Shown here: piece after piece, positions 9,696 to 22,918 of the stretch
How the letters are laid out: each line of letters begins with the position of its first letter
Position numbering within the stretch: position 1 is the first letter of the stretch
Assembly: GCA_037893225.1 (NCBI GenBank)
Contig: JAZGUH010000445.1
Span: 124,001-188,000 of the forward strand
Direction: 5' to 3'
From: Hippasteria phrygiana
Lineage: Eukaryota > Echinodermata > Asteroidea > Valvatida > Goniasteridae
Length of the DNA stretch: 64,000 nucleotides
Program-made: the position numbers and the translations under genes
The notes under the pieces: model-generated
The model's input: only the letters and a program-made list of their open reading frames with translations
The model's database searches: none
What the model was told of the DNA's origin: nothing

Positions 9696-10625
9696 ATGAA
9701 ATATCAACCAAATTCAGTAATTTTGACATGTATGGATAGCTTAGATCTGGCGCTACATGTTGCAATCATCGGCGGCTTCCCAGAGTTAAAACTTGTGGAG
9801 AAAATTCAAACCTCGCAATGTTTATTTTCTTTCCGGCTAACATCTGTGTACATGTTACCGTCTATTTATTGCTCCATGCATGTCAAATTCCCTGGGGTAT
9901 GGACTTGCTTTACTCATTCATAATTGCATGAAATATCAACCAAATTTAGTAATTTTGACATGTATGGATAGCTTAGATCTGGCGCTACACGTTGCAATTA
10001 TCGGCGGCTTCTTAGAGGTAAAACTTGTGGAGAAAATTCAAACCTCGCAATGTTTATTTTCTTTCCGGCCAACATCTGTGTACATGTTACCGTCTATTTA
10101 TTGCTCCATGCATGTCAAATTCCCTGGGGTATGGACTTGATTTACTCATTCATAATTGCATGAAATATCAACCAAATGCAGTAATTTTGACAAGTATGTA
10201 TAGCTTAGATCTGGCGCTACATGTTGCAATCATCGGCGGCTTCCCAGAGTTAAAACTTGTAGAGAAAATTCAAACCTCGCAATGTTTATTTTCTTTCCGG
10301 CCAACATCTGTGTACATATTACCGTCTATTTATTGCTCCATGCATGTCAAATTCCCTGGGGTATGGACTTGCTTTATTCATTCATAATTGCATGAAATAT
10401 CAACCAAATGCAGTATTTTTGACATGTATGGATAGCTTAGATCTGGCGCTACATGTTGCAATCATCGGCGGCTTCCTAGAGTTAAAACTTGTGTAGAAAA
10501 TTCAAACCTCGCAATGTTTATTTTCTTTCCGGCCAACATCTGTGTACATGTTACCGTCTATTTATTGCTCCATGCATGTAAAAAATTGCCTGGGGTATGG
10601 ACTTGCTTTACTCATTCATAATTGC
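9696..10625 (+). repeat. 4-mer HOR copy I-J-K-H' (930 bp)
   Basis: Monomers start at 9696, 9928, 10160 and 10392. The content matches 4824-5753 at an offset of 4,872 bp, and the 234-bp H' is included. Confidence 0.92.
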
Positions 10626-11321
10626 ATGAAATATCAACCAAATTCAGTAATTTTGACATGTATGGATAGCTTAGATCTGGCGCTACATGTTGCAATCATC
10701 GGCGGCTTCCCAGAGTTAAAACTTGTGGAGAAAATTCAAACCTCGCAATGTTTATTTTCTTTCCGGCTAACATCTGTGTACATGTTACCGTCTATTTATT
10801 GCTCCATGCATGTCAAATTCCCTGGGGTATGGACTTGCTTTACTCATTCATAATTGCATGAAATATCAACCAAATTTAGTAATTTTGACATGTATGGATA
10901 GCTTAGATCTGGCGCTACACGTTGCAATTATCGGCGGCTTCTTAGAGGTAAAACTTGTGGAGAAAATTCAAACCTCGCAATGTTTATTTTCTTTCCGGCC
11001 AACATCTGTGTACATGTTACCGTCTATTTATTGCTCCATGCATGTCAAATTCCCTGGGGTATGGACTTGATTTACTCATTCATAATTGCATGAAATATCA
11101 ACCAAATGCAGTAATTTTGACAAGTATGTATAGCTTAGATCTGGCGCTACATGTTGCAATCATCGGCGGCTTCCCAGAGTTAAAACTTGTAGAGAAAATT
11201 CAAACCTCGCAATGTTTATTTTCTTTCCGGCCAACATCTGTGTACATATTACCGTCTATTTATTGCTCCATGCATGTCAAATTCCCTGGGGTATGGACTT
11301 GCTTTACTCATTCATAATTGC
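10626..11321 (+). repeat. Partial 4-mer HOR copy I-J-K
   Basis: Monomers start at 10626, 10858 and 11090 and again end without H'. The pattern 'full unit then I-J-K' matches 4824-6449 and 17583-19208. Confidence 0.9.
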
Positions 11322-12016
11322 ATGAAATATCAACCAAATTTAGTAATTGTGACATGTATGGATAGCTTAGATCTGGCGCTACACGTTGCAATTATCGGCG
11401 GCTTCTTAGAGGTAAAACTGGTGGAGAAAATTCAAACCTCGCAATGTTTATTTTCTTCCCGGCCACCATCTGTGTGCAGATTACCTTTTATTTATTGCTC
11501 CATGCCTGTCAAATTCCCTGGGGTATGGACTTGCTTTACTCATTCATAATTGCATGAAATATCAACCAAATGCAGTAATTTTGACATGTATGGATAGCTT
11601 AGATCTGGCGCTACATGTTGCAATCATCGGCGGCTTCCCAGAGTTAAAACTTGTAGAGAAAATTCAAACCTCGCAATGTTTATTTTCTTTCCGGCCAACA
11701 TCTGTGTACATGTTACCGTCTATTTATTGCTCCATGCAAGTCAAATTCCCTGGGGTATGGACTTGCTTTACTCATTCATAATTGCATGAAATATCAACCA
11801 AATGCTGTAATTTTGACATGTATGGATAGCTTAGATCTGGCGCTACATGTTGCAATCATCGGCGGCTTCCCAGAGTTAAAACTTGTAGAGAAAATTCAAA
11901 CCTCGCAATGTTTATTTTCTTTCCGGCCAACATCTGTGTACATATTACCGTCTATTTATTGCTCCATGCATGTCAAATTCCCTGGGGTATGACTTGCTTT
12001 ACTCATTCATAATTGC
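11322..12016 (+). repeat. J/E hybrid plus two transitional monomers
   Basis: The monomer at 11322 has the J' head ('taattgtgac', 'ctacacgtt', 'gaggtaaaa') and the E tail ('ctggtgg', 'cccggccacc'). The one at 11554 has 'catgcaagtc'. The one at 11786 has 'atgctgtaat' and the one-base deletion (231 bp) without the usual 'tctgcgtgc'. Confidence 0.85.
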
Positions 12017-14799
12017 ATGAAATATCAACCAAATACAGTAATTTTGACATGTATGGATAGCTTAGATCTGGCGCTACATGTTGCAATCATCGGCGGCTTC
12101 CCAGAGTTAAAACTTGTGGAGAAAATTCAAACCTCGCAATGTTTATTTTCTTTCCGGCTAACATCTGTGTACATGTTACCGTCTATTTATTGCTCCATGC
12201 ATGTCAAATTCCCTGGGGTATGGACTTGCTTTACTCATTCATAATTGCATGAAATATCAACCAAATTTAGTAATTTTGACATGTATGGATAGCTTAGATC
12301 TGGCGCTACATGTTGCAATCATCGGCGGCTTCTTAGAGTTAAAACTTGTGGAGAAAATTCAAACCTCGCAATGTTTATTTTCTTTCCGGCCAACATCTGT
12401 GTGCATATTACCTTCTATTTATTGCTCCATGCCTGTCAAATTCCCTGGGGTATGACTTGCTTTACTCATTCATAATTGCATGAAATATCAACCAAATACA
12501 GTAATTTTGACATGTATGGATAGCTTAGATCTGGCGCTACATGTTGCAATCATCGGCGGCTTCCCAGAGTTAAAACTTGTGGAGAAAATTCAAACCTCGC
12601 AATGTTTATTTTCTTTCCGGCTAACATCTGTGTACATGTTACCGTCTATTTATTGCTCCATTTATGTCAAATTCCCTGGGGTATGGACTTGCTTTACTCA
12701 TTCATAATTACATGAAATATCAACCAAATTCAGTAATTTTGACATGTATGGATAGCTTAGATCTGGCGCTACATGTTGCAATCATCGGCGGCTTCCCAGA
12801 GTTAAAACTTGTAGAGAAAATTCAAACCTCGCAATGTTTATTTTCTTTCCGGCCAACATCTGTGTACATATTACCGTCTATTTATTGCTCCATGCATGTC
12901 AAATTCCCTGGGGTATGGACTTGCTTTATTCATTCATAATTGCATGAAATATCAACCAAATGCAGTATTTTTGACATGTATGGATAGCTTAGATCTGGCG
13001 CTACATGTTGCAATCATCGGCGGCTTCCCAGAGTTAAAACTGGTGGAGAAAATTCAAACCTCGCAATGTTTATTTTCTTCCCGGCCACCATCTGTGTGCA
13101 GATTACCGTCTATTTATTGCTCCATGCCTGTCAAATTCCCTGGGGTATGGACTTGCTTTACTCATTCATAATTGCATGAAATATCAACCAAATGCAGTAA
13201 TTTTGACATGTATGGATAGCTTTGATCTGGCGCTACATGTTGCAATCATCGGCGGCTTCTTAGAGGTAAAACTTGTGGAGAAAATTCAAACCTCGCAATG
13301 TTTATTTTCTTTCCGGCCAACATCTGTGTACATGTTACCGTCTATTTATTGCTCCATGCATGTCAAATTCCCTGGGGTATGGACTTGCTTTACTCATTCA
13401 TAATTGCATGAAATATCAACCAAATACAGTAATTTTGACATGTATGGATAGCTTAGATCTGGCGCTACACGTTGCAATTATCGGCGGCTTCTTAGAGGTA
13501 AAACTTGTGGAGAAAATTCAAACCTCGCAATGTTTATTTTCTTTCCGGCCAACATCTGTGTACATGTTACCGTCTATTTATTGCTCCATGCATGTCAAAT
13601 TCCATGGGGTATGGACTTGCTTTACTCATTCATAATTGCATGAAATATCAACCAAATTCAGTAATTTTGACATGTATGGATAGCTTAGATCTGGCGCTAC
13701 ATGTTGCAATCATCGGCGGCTTCCCAGAGTTAAAACTTGTAGAGAAAATTCAAACCTCGCAATGTTTATTTTCTTTCCGGCCAACATCTGTGTACATATT
13801 ACCGTCTATTTATTGCTCCATGCATGTCAAATTCCCTGGGGTATGGACTTGCTTTATTCATTCATAATTGCATGAAATATCAACCAAATGCAGTATTTTT
13901 GACATGTATGGATAGCTTAGATCTGGCGCTACATGTTGCAATCATCGGCGGCTTCCCAGAGTTAAAACTGGTGGAGAAAATTCAAACCTCGCAATGTTTA
14001 TTTTCTTCCCGGCCACCATCTGTGTGCAGATTACCTTTTATTTATTGCTCCATGCCTGTCAAATTCCCTGGGGTATGGACTTGCTTTACTCATTCATAAT
14101 TGCATGAAATATCAACCAAATGCAGTAATTTTGACATGTATGGATAGCTTAGATCTGGCGCTACATGTTGCAATCATCGGCGGCTTCCCAGAGTTAAAAC
14201 TTGTAGAGAAAATTCAAACCTCGCAATGTTTATTTTCTTTCCGGCCAACATCTGTGTACATATTACCGTCTATTTATTGCTCCATGCATGTCAAATTCCC
14301 TGGGGTATGGACTTGCTTTATTCATTCATAATTGCATGAAATATCAACCAAATGCAGTAATTTTGACATGTATGGATAGCTTTGATCTGGCGCTACATGT
14401 TGCAATTATCGGCGGCTTCCTAGAGTTAAAACTTGTGGAGAAAATTCAAACCTCGCAATGTTTATTTTCTTCCTGGCCAACATCTGTGTGCATATTACCG
14501 TCTATTTATTGCTCCATGCATGTCAAATTCCCTGGGGTATGGACTTGCTTTACTCATTCATAATTGCATGAAATATCAACCAATTGCAGTAATTTTGACA
14601 TGTATGTATAGCTTAGATCTGGCGCTACATGTTGCAATCATCGGCGGCTTCCCAGAGTTAAAACTTGTAGAGAAAATTCAAACCTCGCAATGTTTATTTT
14701 CTTTCCGGCGAAAATCTGTGTACATATTACCGTATATTTATTGCTCCATGCATGTCAAATTCCCTGGGGTATGGACTTGCTTTATTCATTCATAATTGT
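12017..14799 (+). repeat. Mixed-class block, 12 monomers, left copy
   Basis: Monomers start at 12017, 12249, 12480, 12712, 12944, 13176, 13408, 13640, 13872, 14104, 14336 and 14568. They are mosaics of A, B, E, F, I and J features and do not follow the 7-mer. There is a weak 928-bp echo between 12712-13175 and 13640-14103. Private variants include 'ccatttatg' (12659), 'tccatgggg' (13602) and 'accaattgcag' (14580). All recur 8,119 bp downstream. Confidence 0.85.
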
Positions 14800-15031
14800 A
14801 TGAAATATCAACCAAATGCAGTATTTTTGACATGTATGGATAGCTTAGATCTGGCGCTACATGTTGCAATCATCGGCGGCTTCCCAGATTTAAAACTTGT
14901 GGAGAAAATTCAAACCTCGCAATGTTTATTTTCTTTCCGGCTAACATCTGTGTACATGTTACCGTCTATTTATTGCTCCATGCATGTCAAATTCCTTGGG
15001 GTATGGACTTGCTTTACTCATTCATAATTGC
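14800..15031 (+). repeat. Junction monomer of the 8.1-kb duplication
   Basis: The head has 'gcagtatttt', like the monomer at 22919. From 'cagatttaaaac' onward it equals the A/D monomer at 6682. It is therefore the fusion of the right end of the duplicated unit to its left end. The preceding 'cataattgtatg' is a private base change. Confidence 0.85.
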
Positions 15032-15959
15032 ATGAAATATCAACCAAATTTAGTAATTTTGACATGTATGGATAGCTTAGATCTGGCGCTACATGTTGCA
15101 ATCATCGGCGGCTTCCTAGAGTTAAAACTGGTGGAGAAAATTCAAACCTCGCAATGTTTATTTTCTTCCCGGCCACCATCTGTGTGCAGATTACCTTTTA
15201 TTTATTGCTCCATGCCTGTCAAATTCCCTGGGGTATGGACTTGCTTTACTCATTCATAATTGCATGACATATCAACCAAATGCAGTAATTTTGACATGTA
15301 TGGATAGCTTTGATCTGGCGCTACATGTTGCAATCATCGGCGGCTTCCCAGAGTTAAAACTTGTAGAGAAAATTCAAACCTCGCAATGTTTATTTTCTTT
15401 CCGGCCAACATCTGTGTACATATTACCGTCTATTTATTGCTCCATGCATGTCAAATTCCCTGGGGTATGGACTTGCTTTACTCATTGATAATTGCATGAA
15501 ATATCAACCAAATGCAGTAATTTTGACATGTATGTATAGCTTAGATCTGGCCCTACATGTTGCAATCATCGGCGGCTTCCCAGAGTTAAAACTTGTAGAG
15601 AAAATTCAAACCCCCGCAATGTTTATTTTCTTTCCGGCGAAAATCTGTGTACATATTACCGTATATTTATTGCTCCATGCATGTCAAATTCCCTGGGGTA
15701 TGGACTTGCTTTATTCATTCATAATTGCATGAAATATCAACCAAATGCAGTATTTTTGACATGTATGGATAGCTTAGATCTGGCGCTACATGTTGCAATC
15801 ATCGGCGGCTTCCTAGAGTTCAAACTTGTGGAGAAAATTCAAACCTCGCAATGTTTATTTTCTTTCCGGCCAACATCTGCGTGCATATTACCTTCTATTT
15901 ATTGCTCCATGCCTGTCAAATTCCCTGGGGTATGACTTGCTTTACTCATTCATAATTGC
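15032..15959 (+). repeat. 4-mer X block with one inserted base (928 bp)
   Basis: Monomers start at 15032, 15264, 15496 and 15729. The third has 'caaacccccgcaatg' near 15612 where all other monomers read 'caaacctcgcaatg', an extra C plus a T-to-C change inside the otherwise invariant block. The fourth has 'gagttcaaac' instead of 'gagttaaaac'. Confidence 0.88.
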
Positions 15960-17350
15960 ATGAAATATCAACCAAATACAGTAATTTTGACATGTATGGA
16001 TAGCTTAGATCTGGCGCTACATGTTGCAATCATCGGCGGCTTCCCAGAGTTAAAACTTGTGGAGAAAATTCAAACCTCGCAATGTTTATTTTCTTTCCGG
16101 CTAACATCTGTGTACATGTTACCGTCTATTTATTGCTCCATGCATGTCAAATTCCCTGGGGTATGGACTTGCTTTACTCATTCATAATTGCATGAAATAT
16201 CAACCAAATTTAGTAATTTTGACATGTATGGATAGCTTAGATCTGGCGCTACATGTTGCAATCATCGGCGGCTTCCCAGAGTTAAAACTTGTAGAGAAAA
16301 TTCAAACCTCGCAATGTTTATTTTCTTTCCGGCCAACATCTGTGTACATATTACCGTCTATTTATTGCTCCATGCATGTCAAATTCCCTGGGATATGGAC
16401 TTGCTTTATTCATTCATAATTGCATGAAATATCAACCAAATGCAGTATTTTTGACATGTATGGATAGCTTAGATCTGGCGCTACATGTTGCAATTATCGG
16501 CGGCTTCTTAGAGTTAACACTTGTGGAGAAAATTCAAACCTCGCAATGTTTATTTTCTTCCCGGCCACCATCTGTGTGCAGATTACCTTTTATTTATTGC
16601 TCCATGCATGTCAAATTCCCTGGGGTATGGACTTGCTTTACTCATTCATAATTGCATGAAATATCAACCAAATTCAGTATTTTTGACATGTATGGATAGC
16701 TTAGATCTGGCGCTACATGTTGCAATCATCGGCGGCTTCCTAGAGTTAAAACTGGTGGAGAAAATTCAAACCTCGCAATGTTTATTTTCTTCCCGGCCAC
16801 CATCTGTGTGCAGATTACCTTTTATTTATTGCTCCATGCCTGTCAAATTCCCTGGGGTATGGACTTGCTTTACTCATTCATAATTGCATGAAATATCAAC
16901 CAAATGCAGTAATTTTGACATGTATGGATAGCTTTGATCTGGCGCTACATGTTGCAATTATCGGCGGCTTCCTAGAGTTAAAACTTGTGGAGAAAATTCA
17001 AACCTCGCAATGTTTATTTTCTTCCTGGCCAACATCTGTGTGCATATTACCGTCTATTTATTGCTCCATGCCTGTCAAATTCCCTGGGGTATGGACTTGC
17101 TTTACTCATTCATAATTGCATGAAATATCAACCAAATGCAGTAATTTTGACATGTATGTATAGCTTAGATCTGGCGCTACATGTTGTAATCATCGGCGGC
17201 TTCCCAGAGTTAAAACTTGTGGAGAAAATTCAAACCTCGCAATGTTTATTTTCTTTCCGGCCAACATCTGCGTGCATATTACCTTCTATTTATTGCTCCA
17301 TGCCTGTCAAATTCCCTGGGGTATGACTTGCTTTACTCATTCATAATTGC
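15960..17350 (+). repeat. 6-mer HOR derivative A-B-C-D/E-F-G (1,391 bp)
   Basis: Monomers start at 15960, 16192, 16424, 16656, 16888 and 17120. D and E are fused into one monomer at 16656 (D head 'attcagtattt', E part from 'ctggtgg'). Its duplicate at 7841 keeps both, so the deletion came after the 8.1-kb duplication. Confidence 0.9.
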
Positions 17351-17582
17351 ATGAAATATCAACCAAATACAGTAATTTTGACATGTATGGATAGCTTAGA
17401 TCTGGCGCTACATGTTGCAATCATCGGCGGCTTCCTAGAGTTAAAACTTGTGTAGAAAATTCAAACCTCGCAATGTTTATTTTCTTTCCGGCCAACATCT
17501 GTGTACATGTTACCGTCTATTTATTGCTCCATGCATGTCAAATTGCCTGGGGTATGGACTTGCTTTACTCATTCATAATTGC
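17351..17582 (+). repeat. H linker monomer
   Basis: It has the T head, 'cttgtgtag' and 'aaattgcctgg'. It is the counterpart of 9464 at an offset of 7,887 bp. Confidence 0.88.
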
Positions 17583-18512
17583 ATGAAATATCAACCAAAT
17601 TCAGTAATTTTGACATGTATGGATAGCTTAGATCTGGCGCTACATGTTGCAATCATCGGCGGCTTCCCAGAGTTAAAACTTGTGGAGAAAATTCAAACCT
17701 CGCAATGTTTATTTTCTTTCCGGCTAACATCTGTGTACATGTTACCGTCTATTTATTGCTCCATGCATGTCAAATTCCCTGGGGTATGGACTTGCTTTAC
17801 TCATTCATAATTGCATGAAATATCAACCAAATTTAGTAATTTTGACATGTATGGATAGCTTAGATCTGGCGCTACACGTTGCAATTATCGGCGGCTTCTT
17901 AGAGGTAAAACTTGTGGAGAAAATTCAAACCTCGCAATGTTTATTTTCTTTCCGGCCAACATCTGTGTACATGTTACCGTCTATTTATTGCTCCATGCAT
18001 GTCAAATTCCCTGGGGTATGGACTTGATTTACTCATTCATAATTGCATGAAATATCAACCAAATGCAGTAATTTTGACAAGTATGTATAGCTTAGATCTG
18101 GCGCTACATGTTGCAATCATCGGCGGCTTCCCAGAGTTAAAACTTGTAGAGAAAATTCAAACCTCGCAATGTTTATTTTCTTTCCGGCCAACATCTGTGT
18201 ACATATTACCGTCTATTTATTGCTCCATGCATGTCAAATTCCCTGGGGTATGGACTTGCTTTATTCATTCATAATTGCATGAAATATCAACCAAATGCAG
18301 TATTTTTGACATGTATGGATAGCTTAGATCTGGCGCTACATGTTGCAATCATCGGCGGCTTCCTAGAGTTAAAACTTGTGTAGAAAATTCAAACCTCGCA
18401 ATGTTTATTTTCTTTCCGGCCAACATCTGTGTACATGTTACCGTCTATTTATTGCTCCATGCATGTAAAAAATTGCCTGGGGTATGGACTTGCTTTACTC
18501 ATTCATAATTGC
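17583..18512 (+). repeat. 4-mer HOR copy I-J-K-H' (930 bp)
   Basis: Monomers start at 17583, 17815, 18047 and 18279. The last has the poly-A expansion and is 234 bp. Confidence 0.92.
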
Positions 18513-19208
18513 ATGAAATATCAACCAAATTCAGTAATTTTGACATGTATGGATAGCTTAGATCTGGCGCTACATGTTGCAATCATCGGCGGCTTCCCAG
18601 AGTTAAAACTTGTGGAGAAAATTCAAACCTCGCAATGTTTATTTTCTTTCCGGCTAACATCTGTGTACATGTTACCGTCTATTTATTGCTCCATGCATGT
18701 CAAATTCCCTGGGGTATGGACTTGCTTTACTCATTCATAATTGCATGAAATATCAACCAAATTTAGTAATTTTGACATGTATGGATAGCTTAGATCTGGC
18801 GCTACACGTTGCAATTATCGGCGGCTTCTTAGAGGTAAAACTTGTGGAGAAAATTCAAACCTCGCAATGTTTATTTTCTTTCCGGCCAACATCTGTGTAC
18901 ATGTTACCGTCTATTTATTGCTCCATGCATGTCAAATTCCCTGGGGTATGGACTTGATTTACTCATTCATAATTGCATGAAATATCAACCAAATGCAGTA
19001 ATTTTGACAAGTATGTATAGCTTAGATCTGGCGCTACATGTTGCAATCATCGGCGGCTTCCCAGAGTTAAAACTTGTAGAGAAAATTCAAACCTCGCAAT
19101 GTTTATTTTCTTTCCGGCCAACATCTGTGTACATATTACCGTCTATTTATTGCTCCATGCATGTCAAATTCCCTGGGGTATGGACTTGCTTTACTCATTC
19201 ATAATTGC
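18513..19208 (+). repeat. Partial 4-mer HOR copy I-J-K
   Basis: Monomers start at 18513, 18745 and 18977. H' is absent, as in the counterpart at 10626. Confidence 0.9.
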
Positions 19209-20135
19209 ATGAAATATCAACCAAATTTAGTAATTGTGACATGTATGGATAGCTTAGATCTGGCGCTACACGTTGCAATTATCGGCGGCTTCTTAGAGGT
19301 AAAACTGGTGGAGAAAATTCAAACCTCGCAATGTTTATTTTCTTCCCGGCCACCATCTGTGTGCAGATTACCTTTTATTTATTGCTCCATGCCTGTCAAA
19401 TTCCCTGGGGTATGGACTTGCTTTACTCATTCATAATTGCATGAAATATCAACCAAATGCTGTAATTTTGACATGTATGGATAGCTTAGATCTGGCGCTA
19501 CATGTTGCAATCATCGGCGGCTTCCCAGAGTTAAAACTTGTAGAGAAAATTCAAACCTCGCAATGTTTATTTTCTTTCCGGCCAACATCTGTGTACATAT
19601 TACCGTCTATTTATTGCTCCATGCATGTCAAATTCCCTGGGGTATGGACTTGCTTTACTCATTCATAATTGCATGAAATATCAACCAAATGCAGTATTTT
19701 TGACATGTATGGATAGCTTAGATCTGGCGCTACATGTTGCAATCATCGGCGGCTTCCCAGAGTTAAAACTGGTGGAGAAAATTCAAACCTCGCAATGTTT
19801 ATTTTCTTTCCGGCGAAAATCTGTGTACATATTACCGTATATTTATTGCTCCATGCATGTCAAATTCCCTGGGGTATGGACTTGCTTTATTCATTCATAA
19901 TTGCATGAAATATCAACCAAATGCAGTATTTTTGACATGTATGGATAGCTTAGATCTGGCGCTACATGTTGCAATCATCGGCGGCTTCCTAGAGTTAAAA
20001 CTTGTGGAGAAAATTCAAACCTCGCAATGTTTATTTTCTTTCCGGCCAACATCTGCGTGCATATTACCTTCTATTTATTGCTCCATGCCTGTCAAATTCC
20101 CTGGGGTATGACTTGCTTTACTCATTCATAATTGC
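19209..20135 (+). repeat. J/E hybrid plus three transitional monomers
   Basis: Monomers start at 19209, 19441, 19673 and 19905. The J/E hybrid matches 11322. The next three differ from the two at 11554-12016: one has 'atgctgtaat', one combines 'ctggtgg' with 'ccggcgaaaatc', and one is a C-like/G 231-bp monomer. This is a local replacement since the 8.1-kb duplication. Confidence 0.85.
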
Positions 20136-22918
20136 ATGAAATATCAACCAAATACAGTAATTTTGACATGTATGGATAGCTTAGATCTGGCGCTACATGT
20201 TGCAATCATCGGCGGCTTCCCAGAGTTAAAACTTGTGGAGAAAATTCAAACCTCGCAATGTTTATTTTCTTTCCGGCTAACATCTGTGTACATGTTACCG
20301 TCTATTTATTGCTCCATGCATGTCAAATTCCCTGGGGTATGGACTTGCTTTACTCATTCATAATTGCATGAAATATCAACCAAATTTAGTAATTTTGACA
20401 TGTATGGATAGCTTAGATCTGGCGCTACATGTTGCAATCATCGGCGGCTTCTTAGAGTTAAAACTTGTGGAGAAAATTCAAACCTCGCAATGTTTATTTT
20501 CTTTCCGGCCAACATCTGTGTGCATATTACCTTCTATTTATTGCTCCATGCCTGTCAAATTCCCTGGGGTATGACTTGCTTTACTCATTCATAATTGCAT
20601 GAAATATCAACCAAATACAGTAATTTTGACATGTATGGATAGCTTAGATCTGGCGCTACATGTTGCAATCATCGGCGGCTTCCCAGAGTTAAAACTTGTG
20701 GAGAAAATTCAAACCTCGCAATGTTTATTTTCTTTCCGGCTAACATCTGTGTACATGTTACCGTCTATTTATTGCTCCATTTATGTCAAATTCCCTGGGG
20801 TATGGACTTGCTTTACTCATTCATAATTACATGAAATATCAACCAAATTCAGTAATTTTGACATGTATGGATAGCTTAGATCTGGCGCTACATGTTGCAA
20901 TCATCGGCGGCTTCCCAGAGTTAAAACTTGTAGAGAAAATTCAAACCTCGCAATGTTTATTTTCTTTCCGGCCAACATCTGTGTACATATTACCGTCTAT
21001 TTATTGCTCCATGCATGTCAAATTCCCTGGGGTATGGACTTGCTTTATTCATTCATAATTGCATGAAATATCAACCAAATGCAGTATTTTTGACATGTAT
21101 GGATAGCTTAGATCTGGCGCTACATGTTGCAATCATCGGCGGCTTCCCAGAGTTAAAACTGGTGGAGAAAATTCAAACCTCGCAATGTTTATTTTCTTCC
21201 CGGCCACCATCTGTGTGCAGATTACCGTCTATTTATTGCTCCATGCCTGTCAAATTCCCTGGGGTATGGACTTGCTTTACTCATTCATAATTGCATGAAA
21301 TATCAACCAAATGCAGTAATTTTGACATGTATGGATAGCTTTGATCTGGCGCTACATGTTGCAATCATCGGCGGCTTCTTAGAGGTAAAACTTGTGGAGA
21401 AAATTCAAACCTCGCAATGTTTATTTTCTTTCCGGCCAACATCTGTGTACATGTTACCGTCTATTTATTGCTCCATGCATGTCAAATTCCCTGGGGTATG
21501 GACTTGCTTTACTCATTCATAATTGCATGAAATATCAACCAAATACAGTAATTTTGACATGTATGGATAGCTTAGATCTGGCGCTACACGTTGCAATTAT
21601 CGGCGGCTTCTTAGAGGTAAAACTTGTGGAGAAAATTCAAACCTCGCAATGTTTATTTTCTTTCCGGCCAACATCTGTGTACATGTTACCGTCTATTTAT
21701 TGCTCCATGCATGTCAAATTCCATGGGGTATGGACTTGCTTTACTCATTCATAATTGCATGAAATATCAACCAAATTCAGTAATTTTGACATGTATGGAT
21801 AGCTTAGATCTGGCGCTACATGTTGCAATCATCGGCGGCTTCCCAGAGTTAAAACTTGTAGAGAAAATTCAAACCTCGCAATGTTTATTTTCTTTCCGGC
21901 CAACATCTGTGTACATATTACCGTCTATTTATTGCTCCATGCATGTCAAATTCCCTGGGGTATGGACTTGCTTTATTCATTCATAATTGCATGAAATATC
22001 AACCAAATGCAGTATTTTTGACATGTATGGATAGCTTAGATCTGGCGCTACATGTTGCAATCATCGGCGGCTTCCCAGAGTTAAAACTGGTGGAGAAAAT
22101 TCAAACCTCGCAATGTTTATTTTCTTCCCGGCCACCATCTGTGTGCAGATTACCTTTTATTTATTGCTCCATGCCTGTCAAATTCCCTGGGGTATGGACT
22201 TGCTTTACTCATTCATAATTGCATGAAATATCAACCAAATGCAGTAATTTTGACATGTATGGATAGCTTAGATCTGGCGCTACATGTTGCAATCATCGGC
22301 GGCTTCCCAGAGTTAAAACTTGTAGAGAAAATTCAAACCTCGCAATGTTTATTTTCTTTCCGGCCAACATCTGTGTACATATTACCGTCTATTTATTGCT
22401 CCATGCATGTCAAATTCCCTGGGGTATGGACTTGCTTTATTCATTCATAATTGCATGAAATATCAACCAAATGCAGTAATTTTGACATGTATGGATAGCT
22501 TTGATCTGGCGCTACATGTTGCAATTATCGGCGGCTTCCTAGAGTTAAAACTTGTGGAGAAAATTCAAACCTCGCAATGTTTATTTTCTTCCTGGCCAAC
22601 ATCTGTGTGCATATTACCGTCTATTTATTGCTCCATGCATGTCAAATTCCCTGGGGTATGGACTTGCTTTACTCATTCATAATTGCATGAAATATCAACC
22701 AATTGCAGTAATTTTGACATGTATGTATAGCTTAGATCTGGCGCTACATGTTGCAATCATCGGCGGCTTCCCAGAGTTAAAACTTGTAGAGAAAATTCAA
22801 ACCTCGCAATGTTTATTTTCTTTCCGGCGAAAATCTGTGTACATATTACCGTATATTTATTGCTCCATGCATGTCAAATTCCCTGGGGTATGGACTTGCT
22901 TTATTCATTCATAATTGC
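20136..22918 (+). repeat. Mixed-class block, 12 monomers, right copy
   Basis: It has the same length (2,783 bp) and the same order of private variants as 12017-14799, for example 'ccatttatg' at 20778 and 'tccatgggg' at 21721. It shows how closely the two 8.1-kb copies agree at this end. Confidence 0.87.

Larger units (their letters stand above)
6709..14826 (+). repeat. Left copy of 8,118-bp (35-monomer) tandem duplication
   Basis: Monomer classes and private variants from about 6.71 to 14.83 kb recur in order about 8,118 bp downstream. Examples are 'gcatgacatatc' (7146 and 15264), 'cattgataatt' (7366 and 15484), 'ccatttatgtc' (12659 and 20778) and 'aaattccatgg' (13599 and 21718). The breakpoint can only be placed within phases 26-90 of the hybrid monomer at 14800. 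Confidence 0.88.
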
